Part shown: piece by piece, positions 56,715-64,000 of the stretch
How positions within the stretch are numbered: position 1 is the first letter of the stretch
Layout: each line of letters begins with the position of its first letter
NCBI RefSeq assembly: GCF_022631375.1
Contig: NZ_JALBGC010000001.1
Span: forward strand, 1,054,001 to 1,118,000
Origin: Hymenobacter cyanobacteriorum
GTDB lineage: Bacteria > Bacteroidota > Bacteroidia > Cytophagales > Hymenobacteraceae
Direction: 5' to 3'
Length of the DNA stretch: 64,000 nt
Notes under the pieces: model-generated
Database searches by the model: none
What the model saw: the letters and a program-made list of their open reading frames with translations, nothing else
Told to the model about the DNA's origin: nothing
Position numbers and translations under genes: made by a program

Positions 56715-58411
56715 TCCGTCACGGATTTGCTCTGCTCCTCCCCTACCGTGGCTTTTTCCACGAACTGCCCGAAGGCTTGGTACTGGGCGTAGCGGACGGC
56801 GTAGTCGGCCACGCGGGCGGGGTTGGGCGTGTAGGTTTCGGCGAAACCCGAGCCCATGGCCTTCTGCGCGGTCGTCACGTCGGGCTGGATACCGGCGGCC
56901 ACGGCGGCGTAGATGGCCGAGCCCAGCGCAGGCGCCTGCTCCGACACGGCAATTCTGATGGGCCGGTCGAGCACGTCGGCGAGGGTCTGCATCACGAAGC
57001 GCGACTTTTTGGCCACGCCACCGATACCAATCACCTGCTTAATCGGGATGCCTTCGCTTTCGAAGCGTTCCACAATCTGCTTCGAACCGTAGCAGATGGC
57101 TTCTACCAACGCCCGGAAAATCTGGGGAGCGTTGGTGCCCATCGTCAGGTTCATCAGCGCGCCTTTCAGGGCTTGGTTGGCGTCGGGCGTGCGGCGGCCA
57201 TTCACCCAATCGAGGGCCAATACATGCGACTCTTCGGGGTCCACAGCGGCAGCCGCGTCGCTAAGCTGCACTAGCAGGGCGTCGCTCATTTCTTCGCGCA
57301 GGGCGGCCTGTAGCTCCGGCGTCAGCACTTTGGAGTGCGGCAGCACGTGGTGCAGCGGCCACTCCACGATGTTGCGGAACCAGGCCAGCAAATCGCCGAA
57401 AGCCGACTGCCCGGCCTCCAAACCCAGCATGCCGGGAATAACGGAGCCATCGACCTGCCCGCAGATGCCGGCCACGAGGTGGTCGCCCACTTCGGCGGTG
57501 GGCGCTATCACGATGTCGCAGGTACTCGTGCCCATCACCTTCACCATCGAGTAGGCCTCGATTTCGCCCGCCACCGCGCCGGCGTGCGCATCGAACGAAC
57601 CCACGGCTACCACGGTATCAGTAGTCAGGCCCAGACGCTGCGCCCACTCCTCGGAGAGGTGGCCGGCCACCTGGTCGGCGGTGTAGGTTTCGGTGAATAA
57701 TCGATTGTGTAAACCGGCCAGTTTTGGTTCGAGGTACGTGAGGAACTGCTCGGCGGGCAGTCCACCCCAGCTCTCGTGCCACATGGCCTTGTGGCCGGCG
57801 GCGCAGCGGCTGCGCCGGAAGCTGGCGAGGTCGCCGCCGGTGAGCAGCAGCGTCATCCAGTCGCAGTGCTCCATCCAGGAGTGCGCGGCAGCGGCTACGG
57901 CCTCGTCTTCGCGCAGGATGTGCATGATTTTCGCCCAAAACCACTCCGACGAGTAGATGCCACCCTCGAAGCGGGTGTAGTCCTCGCCGCCCCAGGTGCG
58001 GGCCTTGTGGTTGATTTCGGCCGCTTCGGCCAGCGCCGTGTGGTCTTTCCAGAGCACGAACAGGGCGTTGGGATTCTCGGCAAATTCGGGCAGCAGGCCC
58101 AGGGCCACGCCGTCGGCGTTTACCGGGCCGGGCGTGCTGCCGGTGGTATCAATGGCCAGGCCCACAATCTGGGCGGCGGGCACCTGCTGGGCCACCTGCC
58201 GCACGGTGCTTTCGAGGCCTTCGATGTAATCGAGCGGGTGCTGGCGGAACTGGTTTTTAGTGGCCTGGCAGTAGCGGCCGGCCTTCCAGCGCGGGTAGTA
58301 GTGCACGGCCTGGGCGATTTCGGCCCCGGTGCGGGCATTCACGAGCAGGGCCCGCACGGAGTCGGTGCCGTAGTCGATGCCGATGACGTAAGCGGTGGGT
58401 TGTTCTTGCAC
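56669..58411 (-). CDS. araB: Ribulokinase with repeat-encoded C-terminal tail
   Basis: 580 residues, GTG start at 58411. It phosphorylates L-ribulose with ATP. FGGY kinase features are VIGIDYGTDSVRALLV, GLAIDTTGSTPGPV, CDWMTLLLTGG and GIGGVAKKSRFVMQTLADVL. The family ends near residue 555; the last about 15 residues (ERHAELVEASLPQH) are encoded by an arm of the family A repeat at 56616-56714, which provides the stop codon. Upstream is a promoter with a LacI-type operator inside a family C repeat. First gene of araB-araD-araA-symporter. Confidence 0.95.
   Translation of the reverse strand: MQEQPTAYVIGIDYGTDSVRALLVNARTGAEIAQAVHYYPRWKAGRYCQATKNQFRQHPLDYIEGLESTVRQVAQQVPAAQIVGLAIDTTGSTPGPVNADGVALGLLPEFAENPNALFVLWKDHTALAEAAEINHKARTWGGEDYTRFEGGIYSSEWFWAKIMHILREDEAVAAAAHSWMEHCDWMTLLLTGGDLASFRRSRCAAGHKAMWHESWGGLPAEQFLTYLEPKLAGLHNRLFTETYTADQVAGHLSEEWAQRLGLTTDTVVAVGSFDAHAGAVAGEIEAYSMVKVMGTSTCDIVIAPTAEVGDHLVAGICGQVDGSVIPGMLGLEAGQSAFGDLLAWFRNIVEWPLHHVLPHSKVLTPELQAALREEMSDALLVQLSDAAAAVDPEESHVLALDWVNGRRTPDANQALKGALMNLTMGTNAPQIFRALVEAICYGSKQIVERFESEGIPIKQVIGIGGVAKKSRFVMQTLADVLDRPIRIAVSEQAPALGSAIYAAVAAGIQPDVTTAQKAMGSGFAETYTPNPARVADYAVRYAQYQAFGQFVEKATVGEEQSKSVTEERHAELVEASLPQH
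57695..57710. promoter_or_regulatory. Operator-like site inside araB
   Basis: GAATAATCGATTGTGT, 13 of 16 matches to the operator. About 825 bases downstream of the promoter operator. It could be an auxiliary operator for looping, or chance in the codons of LHNRLF. Confidence 0.35.
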
Positions 58412-58450
58412 GGTGATGGTTTATTTAATAGTTGTTGAGCCAGCGTGTCT

Positions 58451-58643
58451 GTCATTGCGAGTGGAGCGCAGCGCAACGCGGCAATCCTTCCTCCCGATGT
58501 AGAAAACCTGATGATGTGATAAGCTTCCTCAAAGTTAGATTATCGATTGTGAAAAACACTATTTAAAAGGTTGTCACATCTCAATGGCTTTGCGCTTCTG
58601 GAGGAAGGATTGCCGCGTTGCGCTGCGCTCCACTCGCAATGAC
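58451..58643. repeat. Inverted repeat, family C, enclosing the ara promoter
   Basis: GTCATTGCGAGTGGAGCGCA... (58451-58495) and its exact complement (about 58599-58643), 45-base arms, around a 100-base AT-rich interior that holds the araB promoter and operator. GTCAT/ATGAC ends as in families A and B. Confidence 0.92.
58530..58552 (-). promoter_or_regulatory. araB promoter -7 box and overlapping LacI-type operator
   Basis: Minus strand TAACTTTG (58537-58530) is a full TAnnTTTG match; immediately upstream AGATTATCGATTGTGA (58537-58552 on the plus strand) matches the operator at 12 of 16 positions. A bound repressor would cover the spacer between -33 and -7. Predicted leader about 110 bases, including one arm of the family C repeat. 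Confidence 0.7.
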
Positions 58644-58668
58644 AGGCGCGCCCAAATAGATGCGCCCT

Positions 58669-59865
58669 TTACTTGCGCACGCCGAAGGTGTAGGTGCTCA
58701 CCGTGTGGTAGGTTTCGCCCGGCTTCAGCACGGTGCTGGGGAACTTGGGCTGGTTGGGCGAGTCGGGGAAGTGCTGGGTTTCGAGGCAGAAGCCAGCGTG
58801 CTTGCCGTACACGGTGCCGCCCTTGCCTTTGAGGGTACCGTCGAGGAAGTTGCCGGTGTAGAACTGGATGCCGGGCTGGTCGGTGGTCACTTCCATGGTG
58901 CGGCCCGAGGCGGGGTCGTACACGGTGGCGGCGCTGTGCTGGCCGGTGGTATTGTTCAGCACCCAGTTGTGGTCGTAGCCGCCGGGCACCTGCGCGATGC
59001 GCTCGCCGATGGCGTGGGGCGTGGTGAAATCGAAGGGCGTGCCCTTCACCGGGCGCAGCTCGCCGGTCGGAATCAGGTCGGCGTCAACCACGGTGTAGCG
59101 GTCGGCCGGAATGGTTACTTTGTGGGCCAGGATGTCCTTGCTCACGCCGTGGCTCAGGTTGAAGTAGGCGTGGTTGGTGAGGTTGACGACGGTGGCCTTG
59201 TCGGTGGTGGCGGTGTAGTCGATTTGCAGGGCGTTGGCGTCGGTGAGGGTGTACACCACCGTGATTTGCAGGTTGCCGGGGTAGCCTTCCTCGCCGTCCT
59301 TGCTCAGGTATTTGAGGGTGAGCGTCTGGCCTTCAGCCGAAGTGCCGGGCGTGGCTTCCCAGATGCGCTGGTCGTAGCCCGTTTTGCCGCCGTGCAGGCT
59401 GTTGGCGCCGTTGTTGGTGGGCAGTTGGTACTGCTTGCCGTCGAGCGTGAATTTGCCTTTGGCAATGCGGTTGCCGTAGCGGCCGATGAGCGCGCCGATG
59501 TAGGGGTTGGCCTTGCGGAAAGCCGGGCTCTGGTAGTCGCTCACGCTGTCGAAACCGAGCACCACGTCGCCCATCTTGCCGTCTTTGTCGGGCATCATCA
59601 GGCTCACGAGGGTGCCAGCGTAGTTGGTGATGGCGGCCTTGGCGCCCTGCTTGTTGGTGAGGGTGAACAGCTGGATTTCGGTCCCGTCGAGGGCTTTGCC
59701 GAAGGAGGCGGAAGTGGGCATGGCGGCGGCTTTCGTGGAGGTGGAATCGGCGGCCGGAGCCGTCGCGGTGGTTTGCTCTGCCGATGGGTTAGACCCGCAG
59801 GCGGCCAGCAGCAGCAGGCCGGGCAATGTTACGGCCAGCAGCCCGGAACGACGAAATGACATCAT
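58669..59865 (-). CDS. Aldose 1-epimerase, lipoprotein
   Basis: 398 residues. A lipobox (LLLLAACGS) precedes a linker and the galactose mutarotase fold. The catalytic base Glu is in FCLETQHFPDSPN, the catalytic His in LTNHAYFNL, and RYGNRIAKGKFTLDG and NGANSLHGG substrate-binding segments are seen. It would interconvert alpha and beta anomers of sugars released by the surface enzymes before uptake. In this context L-arabinose or galactose is the natural substrate. It is 257 bases upstream of araB; the family C repeat and the ara promoter lie in between, so it is in a separate transcription unit or read through. Confidence 0.92.
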   Translation of the reverse strand: MMSFRRSGLLAVTLPGLLLLAACGSNPSAEQTTATAPAADSTSTKAAAMPTSASFGKALDGTEIQLFTLTNKQGAKAAITNYAGTLVSLMMPDKDGKMGDVVLGFDSVSDYQSPAFRKANPYIGALIGRYGNRIAKGKFTLDGKQYQLPTNNGANSLHGGKTGYDQRIWEATPGTSAEGQTLTLKYLSKDGEEGYPGNLQITVVYTLTDANALQIDYTATTDKATVVNLTNHAYFNLSHGVSKDILAHKVTIPADRYTVVDADLIPTGELRPVKGTPFDFTTPHAIGERIAQVPGGYDHNWVLNNTTGQHSAATVYDPASGRTMEVTTDQPGIQFYTGNFLDGTLKGKGGTVYGKHAGFCLETQHFPDSPNQPKFPSTVLKPGETYHTVSTYTFGVRK

Positions 59866-59929
59866 GAATGAAGTGGGGAAATGAATGACAGCGTGAAGAT
59901 TAAAGACGGCTAGGCGCCCGGGCGGCAGG

Positions 59930-61663
59930 CTATTGCACCGTTAGCTTTTGGGTGGCGGAGGCATCGCCCTGCTGCACCCGCACCAGGTAGAGGCCGGGCG
60001 CAAGCGTGGTTTCTACAGCCAGCTTCGTTTGCGTAGCGCCGTAGGCCTGGCGGTACACCAGCTGCCCTTGCAAGTTAAACACAGCCACCGTGGTCGCGGC
60101 CGGCTTGCTGCCCGAGAGGGCCACCGTGAAGCCGCCGCGCTCGGCTGGCACCGGGAAGATGCTCAGGCCCGTGAGCTTCTTCGCATCGGCAGTAGCCGTG
60201 ACAGTACCGCCGAGGGTGAAACGCTGGTTGGCCAGCCCATTGTAGTCGAACAAGCCCAGCTGCTGGCCGGCGGCGGTAGCAGCATTCGGTACTTCCACCG
60301 CACGGCCGCCATTGAGTGAGGTGAGTACGAGCGTGCCGTCGTTGGCGCGGTTGATGTGAAACTGCTTGCAGCTCAGAAAGCTGTAGTTGCCGAGTTGCAG
60401 CAGCGAGCCGTTGGTGGGCGAGCAGCTGGCTACCGTTACGGCCAGGCCACCCTGGGCACTGGTGATTTTGTAGTCGCCATCGCCGAGCGAGGTGAAATCC
60501 CAGCGCTGGCAGTCTTGGCCGGTGCGGGCGGCCTGCGCAATGGGCTGGCCGCTGGCGCCAGTGCAGCCGGTGGCTTCCCACACGAGGCCGGCGCTAGTGC
60601 CCACCTCGTAGCGGCCGGGCGTGGCCCAGTCGCGCGTCACCACGGGCCAGCCGGCGTCCCAGGTCAGCTTGGCGAGGCCCAGCTTGGGGGCGCCGTTGTC
60701 TTCGCCATCATAGTAATGGTGCGAGAAGAAGTTAGCGCCGCCTTCGGTGATGATGCCGGCGTGGCCGGGGCCCACGTAGCGGCCCGACACGTTGAGCACC
60801 AGCGTACCGCCGCCGCTATTAATGCTCACGCCGTTCTGGTCGAGGAAGGGGCCGGTGGGCGAGGTCGAGCGGCCCACCATGATGTAGTAGGTGCTGTTCA
60901 CGCCGTTGCAGCAGGCGCCACGGTTGAAGAACATGTAGTAGTAGCTGCCGTTTTTGGTGAGGTAGGCCGCTTCGGGGTTGCCGTTTACCACCGCAAACTG
61001 GTTGCCCTGGTTGATGATTTTGCCAGTGGTTGCATCGAGCTGCGTGGTGCGGATACCACCGAAAAACGAGCCGTAGGTGAACCACACGTCGCCGTTGGTA
61101 TCCTTGAAAATGGCCGGGTCGATGGCATTCACGGCGCTGCCGTTGTTGGTTTGAATCACCGCGCCCTGGTCGACCCAGGCGTAGTTGGGGCTGGTAGGGT
61201 CGAGCGTGACGTTGGTGGCCAGGCCGATGGCCGACACCTTCGAGCCAAACGAGGAGCAGGAATAGTACAGGTAATACTTCCCGTTCATGAAAATGCACTC
61301 CGGCGCCCAAAAATTGCCACCGAAGCCGGGCACCGCCGTATTTATCCAGGCCGGGTAGCCGTTGTTCTGGAACACCGGACGCGGCCCGGCGGTCCACTTC
61401 ACCAGGTCGGTCGAGTACAGGCTGGTGATGCCCTGGCCGGTAGTGAAGGTCCAGTATTTGTTGCCGTCTTTGATGACGGTGGACGGGTCGTGCGCGCCGA
61501 CGGCACCTTTCTGGGCCTGGGCGTTCAGGCCGAGGAGCGTCAGCAGGAAAAAGCACAAGGCGCGGACGTAGCGCTTCACCCCCGGCCCCTCTCCGATGGA
61601 GAGGGGAGCCGGACGACTCGTGGATGGCAAACCGAGGAGAGTATTTGTAATAGCGTTACGCAT
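59930..61663 (-). CDS. GH43 arabinanase with ricin-type CBM and T9SS sorting domain
   Basis: 577 residues from the ATG at 61663. GH43 domain (Asp in GAHDPSTVI, Asp in NAIDPAIF, Glu in GNPEAAYL) at about 52-355, ricin-type beta-trefoil at about 360-500 (CQRWDFTSLGDGDYKI, QRFTLGGTV), sorting domain at 505-577 (LSIFPVPAERGGF, GLYLVRVQQGDA). The first 29 residues include RPAPLSIGEGPGVK, the translation of a family E repeat (61574-61610). A GTG at 61579 at the inner edge of the repeat would begin a clean signal peptide (KRYVRALCFFLLTLLG), and may be the true start. Surface arabinan degradation, paralogue of 44420-47335. Confidence 0.9.
   Translation of the reverse strand: MRNAITNTLLGLPSTSRPAPLSIGEGPGVKRYVRALCFFLLTLLGLNAQAQKGAVGAHDPSTVIKDGNKYWTFTTGQGITSLYSTDLVKWTAGPRPVFQNNGYPAWINTAVPGFGGNFWAPECIFMNGKYYLYYSCSSFGSKVSAIGLATNVTLDPTSPNYAWVDQGAVIQTNNGSAVNAIDPAIFKDTNGDVWFTYGSFFGGIRTTQLDATTGKIINQGNQFAVVNGNPEAAYLTKNGSYYYMFFNRGACCNGVNSTYYIMVGRSTSPTGPFLDQNGVSINSGGGTLVLNVSGRYVGPGHAGIITEGGANFFSHHYYDGEDNGAPKLGLAKLTWDAGWPVVTRDWATPGRYEVGTSAGLVWEATGCTGASGQPIAQAARTGQDCQRWDFTSLGDGDYKITSAQGGLAVTVASCSPTNGSLLQLGNYSFLSCKQFHINRANDGTLVLTSLNGGRAVEVPNAATAAGQQLGLFDYNGLANQRFTLGGTVTATADAKKLTGLSIFPVPAERGGFTVALSGSKPAATTVAVFNLQGQLVYRQAYGATQTKLAVETTLAPGLYLVRVQQGDASATQKLTVQ
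61574..61610. repeat. Family E repeat unit inside the 5' end of a GH43 gene
   Basis: CTTCACCCCCGGCCCCTCTCC followed by GATGGAGAGGGGAGCC, matching the units at 5228-5368. In frame it adds residues just before the signal peptide. Confidence 0.85.
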
Positions 61664-61736
61664 AGTGGATGGGAATAAGGCGGAAAGTTCTTTATCAGGT
61701 CTGACTACTCAATTCTTGCTTCTCAATTCCCCTCCC

Positions 61737-62813
61737 CTACTCGCCGCTGGGCTTGAGGATGTCCACGTTGATGGCCACGGGCACGCCGAAATTGGGCGTG
61801 CCGTCGGCGTTCCAGGTGAATTTCTGCATGCGGGGGTTGCGCTTTTCCACGCAGCCTTCGTTGGGGTTGGAGTTGGCGTGGTACACAATCCAGCTTTCCT
61901 GGCCGTCTTTCGAGGTGAAGAAGCAGTTGTGCCCAGTGGCGTAGGCGCGGTTGGCGGGGTTTTGCGAAAATACGGGCTGGGCCGATTTCGTCCAGGAGGC
62001 CGCCAGCATGGGGTCGGCGGTGCTGGTGGTCGTGAGCATGCCCAGGGCGTACTGGTCGGTGCCGCAGAAGCTGGCTGAGTACACTAGGAAGGTTTTGCCG
62101 CCGCGCTGCAGAATTTCGGGGCCTTCGTTCACGTAGGGCGGGCCCACGTTTTCCCAGCCGAATTCGGGGTGCGACAGCTCCACGCGCGGGCCGGTGAGGC
62201 TCCAGGGGTTGCTCATGCGCGAGATGAACAGGCGCTGAATGGCGTCCACCCCATTGTGGCCCGACCAGATGAGGTAACGGTTGCCGTTCTGCTCCAGCAC
62301 GGTACCATCGATGGCCCAGAAGTCGGCCGTCGGGTTGTAGATGCGGCCTTTATCAACCCAGGTTCCTTTGGTGGGGTCGGCGTTGCTGTTTTCGAGCACC
62401 CAGGTGCGCTGCAGCCCGAAATCGCCGGGGGCAATACCGGCCGTGTAGTAGATGTACCACTTGCCGTCGAAGAAATACAGCTCGGGGGCCCACAGGTTGG
62501 CCGAGGCCGCGCCGGTGGCGGCCGGCGTCCAGACCACGGTGGCCGAGGTGGTGCGCAGGTCCGACATCTTCGCGGTTTTCCAGATGGCCAGCCGGTCGTT
62601 CAGCGTGCTCATGAAGTAGTAGAAACCGTCCTTTTGCGCCACCCACGGGTCGGGGCCCGAGCTCAGCAGCGGGTTCTGGAACGTGGTGGCCGTGGTAGTG
62701 GTCGGCGCGGGCGGCGGCACAAAGGGCACATTCTGGCTCTTGGCGCAGCCGCCCGCGCCCAGCAGCGGCAGCAGCACGAGCAGCAACAGGCGACGGAAGC
62801 GGGGGTTGGACAT
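61737..62813 (-). CDS. GH43 exo-arabinanase/arabinofuranosidase-like lipoprotein
   Basis: 358 residues with a lipobox (LLPLLGAGGCAKS) and a Pro/Thr-rich linker. The GH43 triad is Asp in SGPDPWVAQ, Asp in WAIDGTVL and Glu in VNEGPEIL; ANLWAPELYFFDGKWYIYYTA and ATGHNCFFTSKDG are typical of the subgroup with exo-alpha-1,5-L-arabinofuranosidase activity. It is 73 bases upstream of the GH43-ricin gene and probably cotranscribed. A family A repeat separates it from the susD-type gene. Confidence 0.88.
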   Translation of the reverse strand: MSNPRFRRLLLLVLLPLLGAGGCAKSQNVPFVPPPAPTTTTATTFQNPLLSSGPDPWVAQKDGFYYFMSTLNDRLAIWKTAKMSDLRTTSATVVWTPAATGAASANLWAPELYFFDGKWYIYYTAGIAPGDFGLQRTWVLENSNADPTKGTWVDKGRIYNPTADFWAIDGTVLEQNGNRYLIWSGHNGVDAIQRLFISRMSNPWSLTGPRVELSHPEFGWENVGPPYVNEGPEILQRGGKTFLVYSASFCGTDQYALGMLTTTSTADPMLAASWTKSAQPVFSQNPANRAYATGHNCFFTSKDGQESWIVYHANSNPNEGCVEKRNPRMQKFTWNADGTPNFGVPVAINVDILKPSGE

Positions 62814-62860
62814 GGGTGGGATTGGAGAGAGTTGAGAAGCGGAATAAAACAGAAAATCAG

Positions 62861-63007
62861 AACGTCATGCTGAGCACAGTCGAAGCATCTCTACCGCCTC
62901 GATGCCTGGCCTCACCAACCATCATTGCAGCGAATTAGTCCCACCTCATTCGTTGCAGCAAACGAGTTATGTGTGCGGGAGAGATGCTTTGACAAGCTCA
63001 GCATGAC
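62861..63007. repeat. Inverted repeat, family A copy 7 (long loop)
   Basis: AACGTCATGCTGAGCACAGT... and ...TTTGACAAGCTCAGCATGAC arms around an about 95-base loop, longer than in other copies. It lies downstream of susD. Confidence 0.82.
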
Positions 63008-63041
63008 CGTTCTGTATGTTTTCGGCTAACGAACCAGCGGT

Positions 63042-64000
63042 TTAGAAGCCCGGGTTCTGACGCAGGTTTTTGTCGATGTCGATTTCCGTCTGCGGGATGG
63101 GCAACAGCTTGTTTTTGGGCGAGATGAAGTTGTTGAAGTCGGCATCGCGGGCGCGCAGCTCGTTCAGGCCGGCGGCCGTGTCGAACAGGCCGTAGCGCAC
63201 GATGTCGCTCCAGCGGGTGCCTTCGCCGGCCAGCTCGGTGATGCGCTCGTGGCGAATCTGGTCGCGCATGGCTTCCTGCGTGAACGTGCCGGTGAGGGGC
63301 GTCAGGTTCACCGAGGCGCGCTGGCGCACCTGGTTGATGAGCGGAATAGCAGCGCCGGGCTGGCCCAGCTCGTTCAGGGCTTCGGCCTGCATCAGCAGCA
63401 CGTCGGCGTAGCGAATCAGGCGAATGTTGATGCCCGAGAAAAAGTCTTCGAAGTTGCGGGTGCGGTCGTTCTGGTACTTGCGCCACAGCAGGCGCGTGGG
63501 GTTGATGTTGAGGCCGCCGACGCCGACAAACGTTTTGCCGTAGAGCGTGGGCGTGCCCGTGGCGCTGAAGATGGTGTTGTCGCGGCGCGGGTCGACGCCG
63601 CCGCCCACGCGCGTGTCGTAGTACTCCTGAAACAGCCAGCGGCGCACTTCCACGTCGGTGAAGCCGATGCCGGGAGGGCCGAAGAACTGGGCGCGCTCGT
63701 TGCCCTCAGCGGCCCCGGGAAAGTCCTGGCCGAACGTCTTGTTCACGCCCGAGAACTGGACTTCGTAGATGGATTCGCTGTTGTTCTCGTTGCTCTCGGT
63801 GAAGTTGTCGGCGTAGTTGGCCACCAGCGAGTATTTACCCGAGCCGATGACTTCAGCAAACTGCTTCGAGGCCTCGCTCCAGTTGCGCTGCTGCATGTAC
63901 ACCTTGCCCATGAGGGCGGCGGCGGCCCCGCGGGTGGCGCGGCCCAGGTTGGTGGCGTCATAGCTGGCGGGCAGGTCGGCCTTGGCCGTGGTCAGGTCCT
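63042..64000 (-). CDS. SusD/RagB-family glycan-binding lipoprotein, C-terminal part
   Basis: The frame is open to the right end of the window, so the N-terminus and lipobox are outside; about 319 residues are seen. The beginning (DLTTAKADLPASYDATNLGRA, in part) and GKVYMQQRNWSEASKQFAEVI are the TPR-like part of SusD; RYADVLLMQAEALNELGQPG, RHERITELAGEGTRWSDIVRYG and the final KNKLLPIPQTEIDIDKN are diagnostic of the family C-terminus. It binds oligosaccharides at the surface as lid of the SusC porin, which is expected to the right. It is the upstream end of the minus-strand half of the arabinan locus. Confidence 0.93.
   Translation of the reverse strand, partial: DLTTAKADLPASYDATNLGRATRGAAAALMGKVYMQQRNWSEASKQFAEVIGSGKYSLVANYADNFTESNENNSESIYEVQFSGVNKTFGQDFPGAAEGNERAQFFGPPGIGFTDVEVRRWLFQEYYDTRVGGGVDPRRDNTIFSATGTPTLYGKTFVGVGGLNINPTRLLWRKYQNDRTRNFEDFFSGINIRLIRYADVLLMQAEALNELGQPGAAIPLINQVRQRASVNLTPLTGTFTQEAMRDQIRHERITELAGEGTRWSDIVRYGLFDTAAGLNELRARDADFNNFISPKNKLLPIPQTEIDIDKNLRQNPGF

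Overview
The window is high-GC chromosomal DNA from a Bacteroidota bacterium, most likely a Hymenobacter-like member of the Cytophagales. The evidence is a SusD/RagB gene, several secreted proteins with C-terminal type IX secretion (T9SS) sorting domains, promoters of the TTTG-N(18-23)-TAnnTTTG type, and dense coding at roughly 60-65% G+C. No tRNA, rRNA, CRISPR array, phage or insertion-sequence transposase was seen.

Positions 1-4140 hold the end of a NarL-type response regulator, a DUF1345 membrane protein, nicotinate phosphoribosyltransferase (pncB) and a DUF4262 protein, followed by a perfect-looking giant hairpin. Positions 4141-16930 are a nucleotide biosynthesis block on the minus strand. 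The purine genes run purL-purQ-purC-(NTF2-like)-purD-purN, then purF, then purM. Upstream of them lie pyrE, pyrF and a degenerate dihydroorotate-dehydrogenase-like gene. Positions 16931-17714 carry no large gene but contain a promoter, a structured stretch and an intrinsic terminator that together look like a small RNA gene. Positions 17715-34757 are accessory: a secreted nuclease, two T9SS cargo proteins, a sigma-54 response regulator with a large hybrid histidine kinase and a flavin monooxygenase-like enzyme, a type III polyketide synthase operon (FAD oxidoreductase, PKS III, methyltransferase), two secreted TonB-C-like repeat proteins and a histone-deacetylase-family enzyme.

Positions 35027-64000 are one large arabinan/arabinose utilisation locus. 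It has a LacI-family regulator, one GH51, seven GH43, one GH36 and one GH27 enzyme, a ricin-type lectin, an SSS sugar/sodium symporter, the catabolic genes araA, araD and araB, an aldose 1-epimerase, and the C-terminal part of a SusD. Secreted GH43 and GH51 enzymes should release L-arabinose from arabinan side chains, SusD (with an unseen SusC) should import oligomers, the symporter should bring in arabinose, and AraA-AraB-AraD should convert it to D-xylulose 5-phosphate. A palindrome, ACACAATCGATTGTGT, recurs upstream of GH51, two GH43 genes and araB and is the probable operator of the neighbouring LacI regulator.

The whole window is peppered with about 85-190 bp intergenic inverted repeats of several families. 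Three of these families share GTCAT...ATGAC ends. Copies have altered the C-termini of PurN and AraB, sit in a GH43 signal-peptide region, surround the ara promoter, and occupy most intercistronic gaps of the ara operon.
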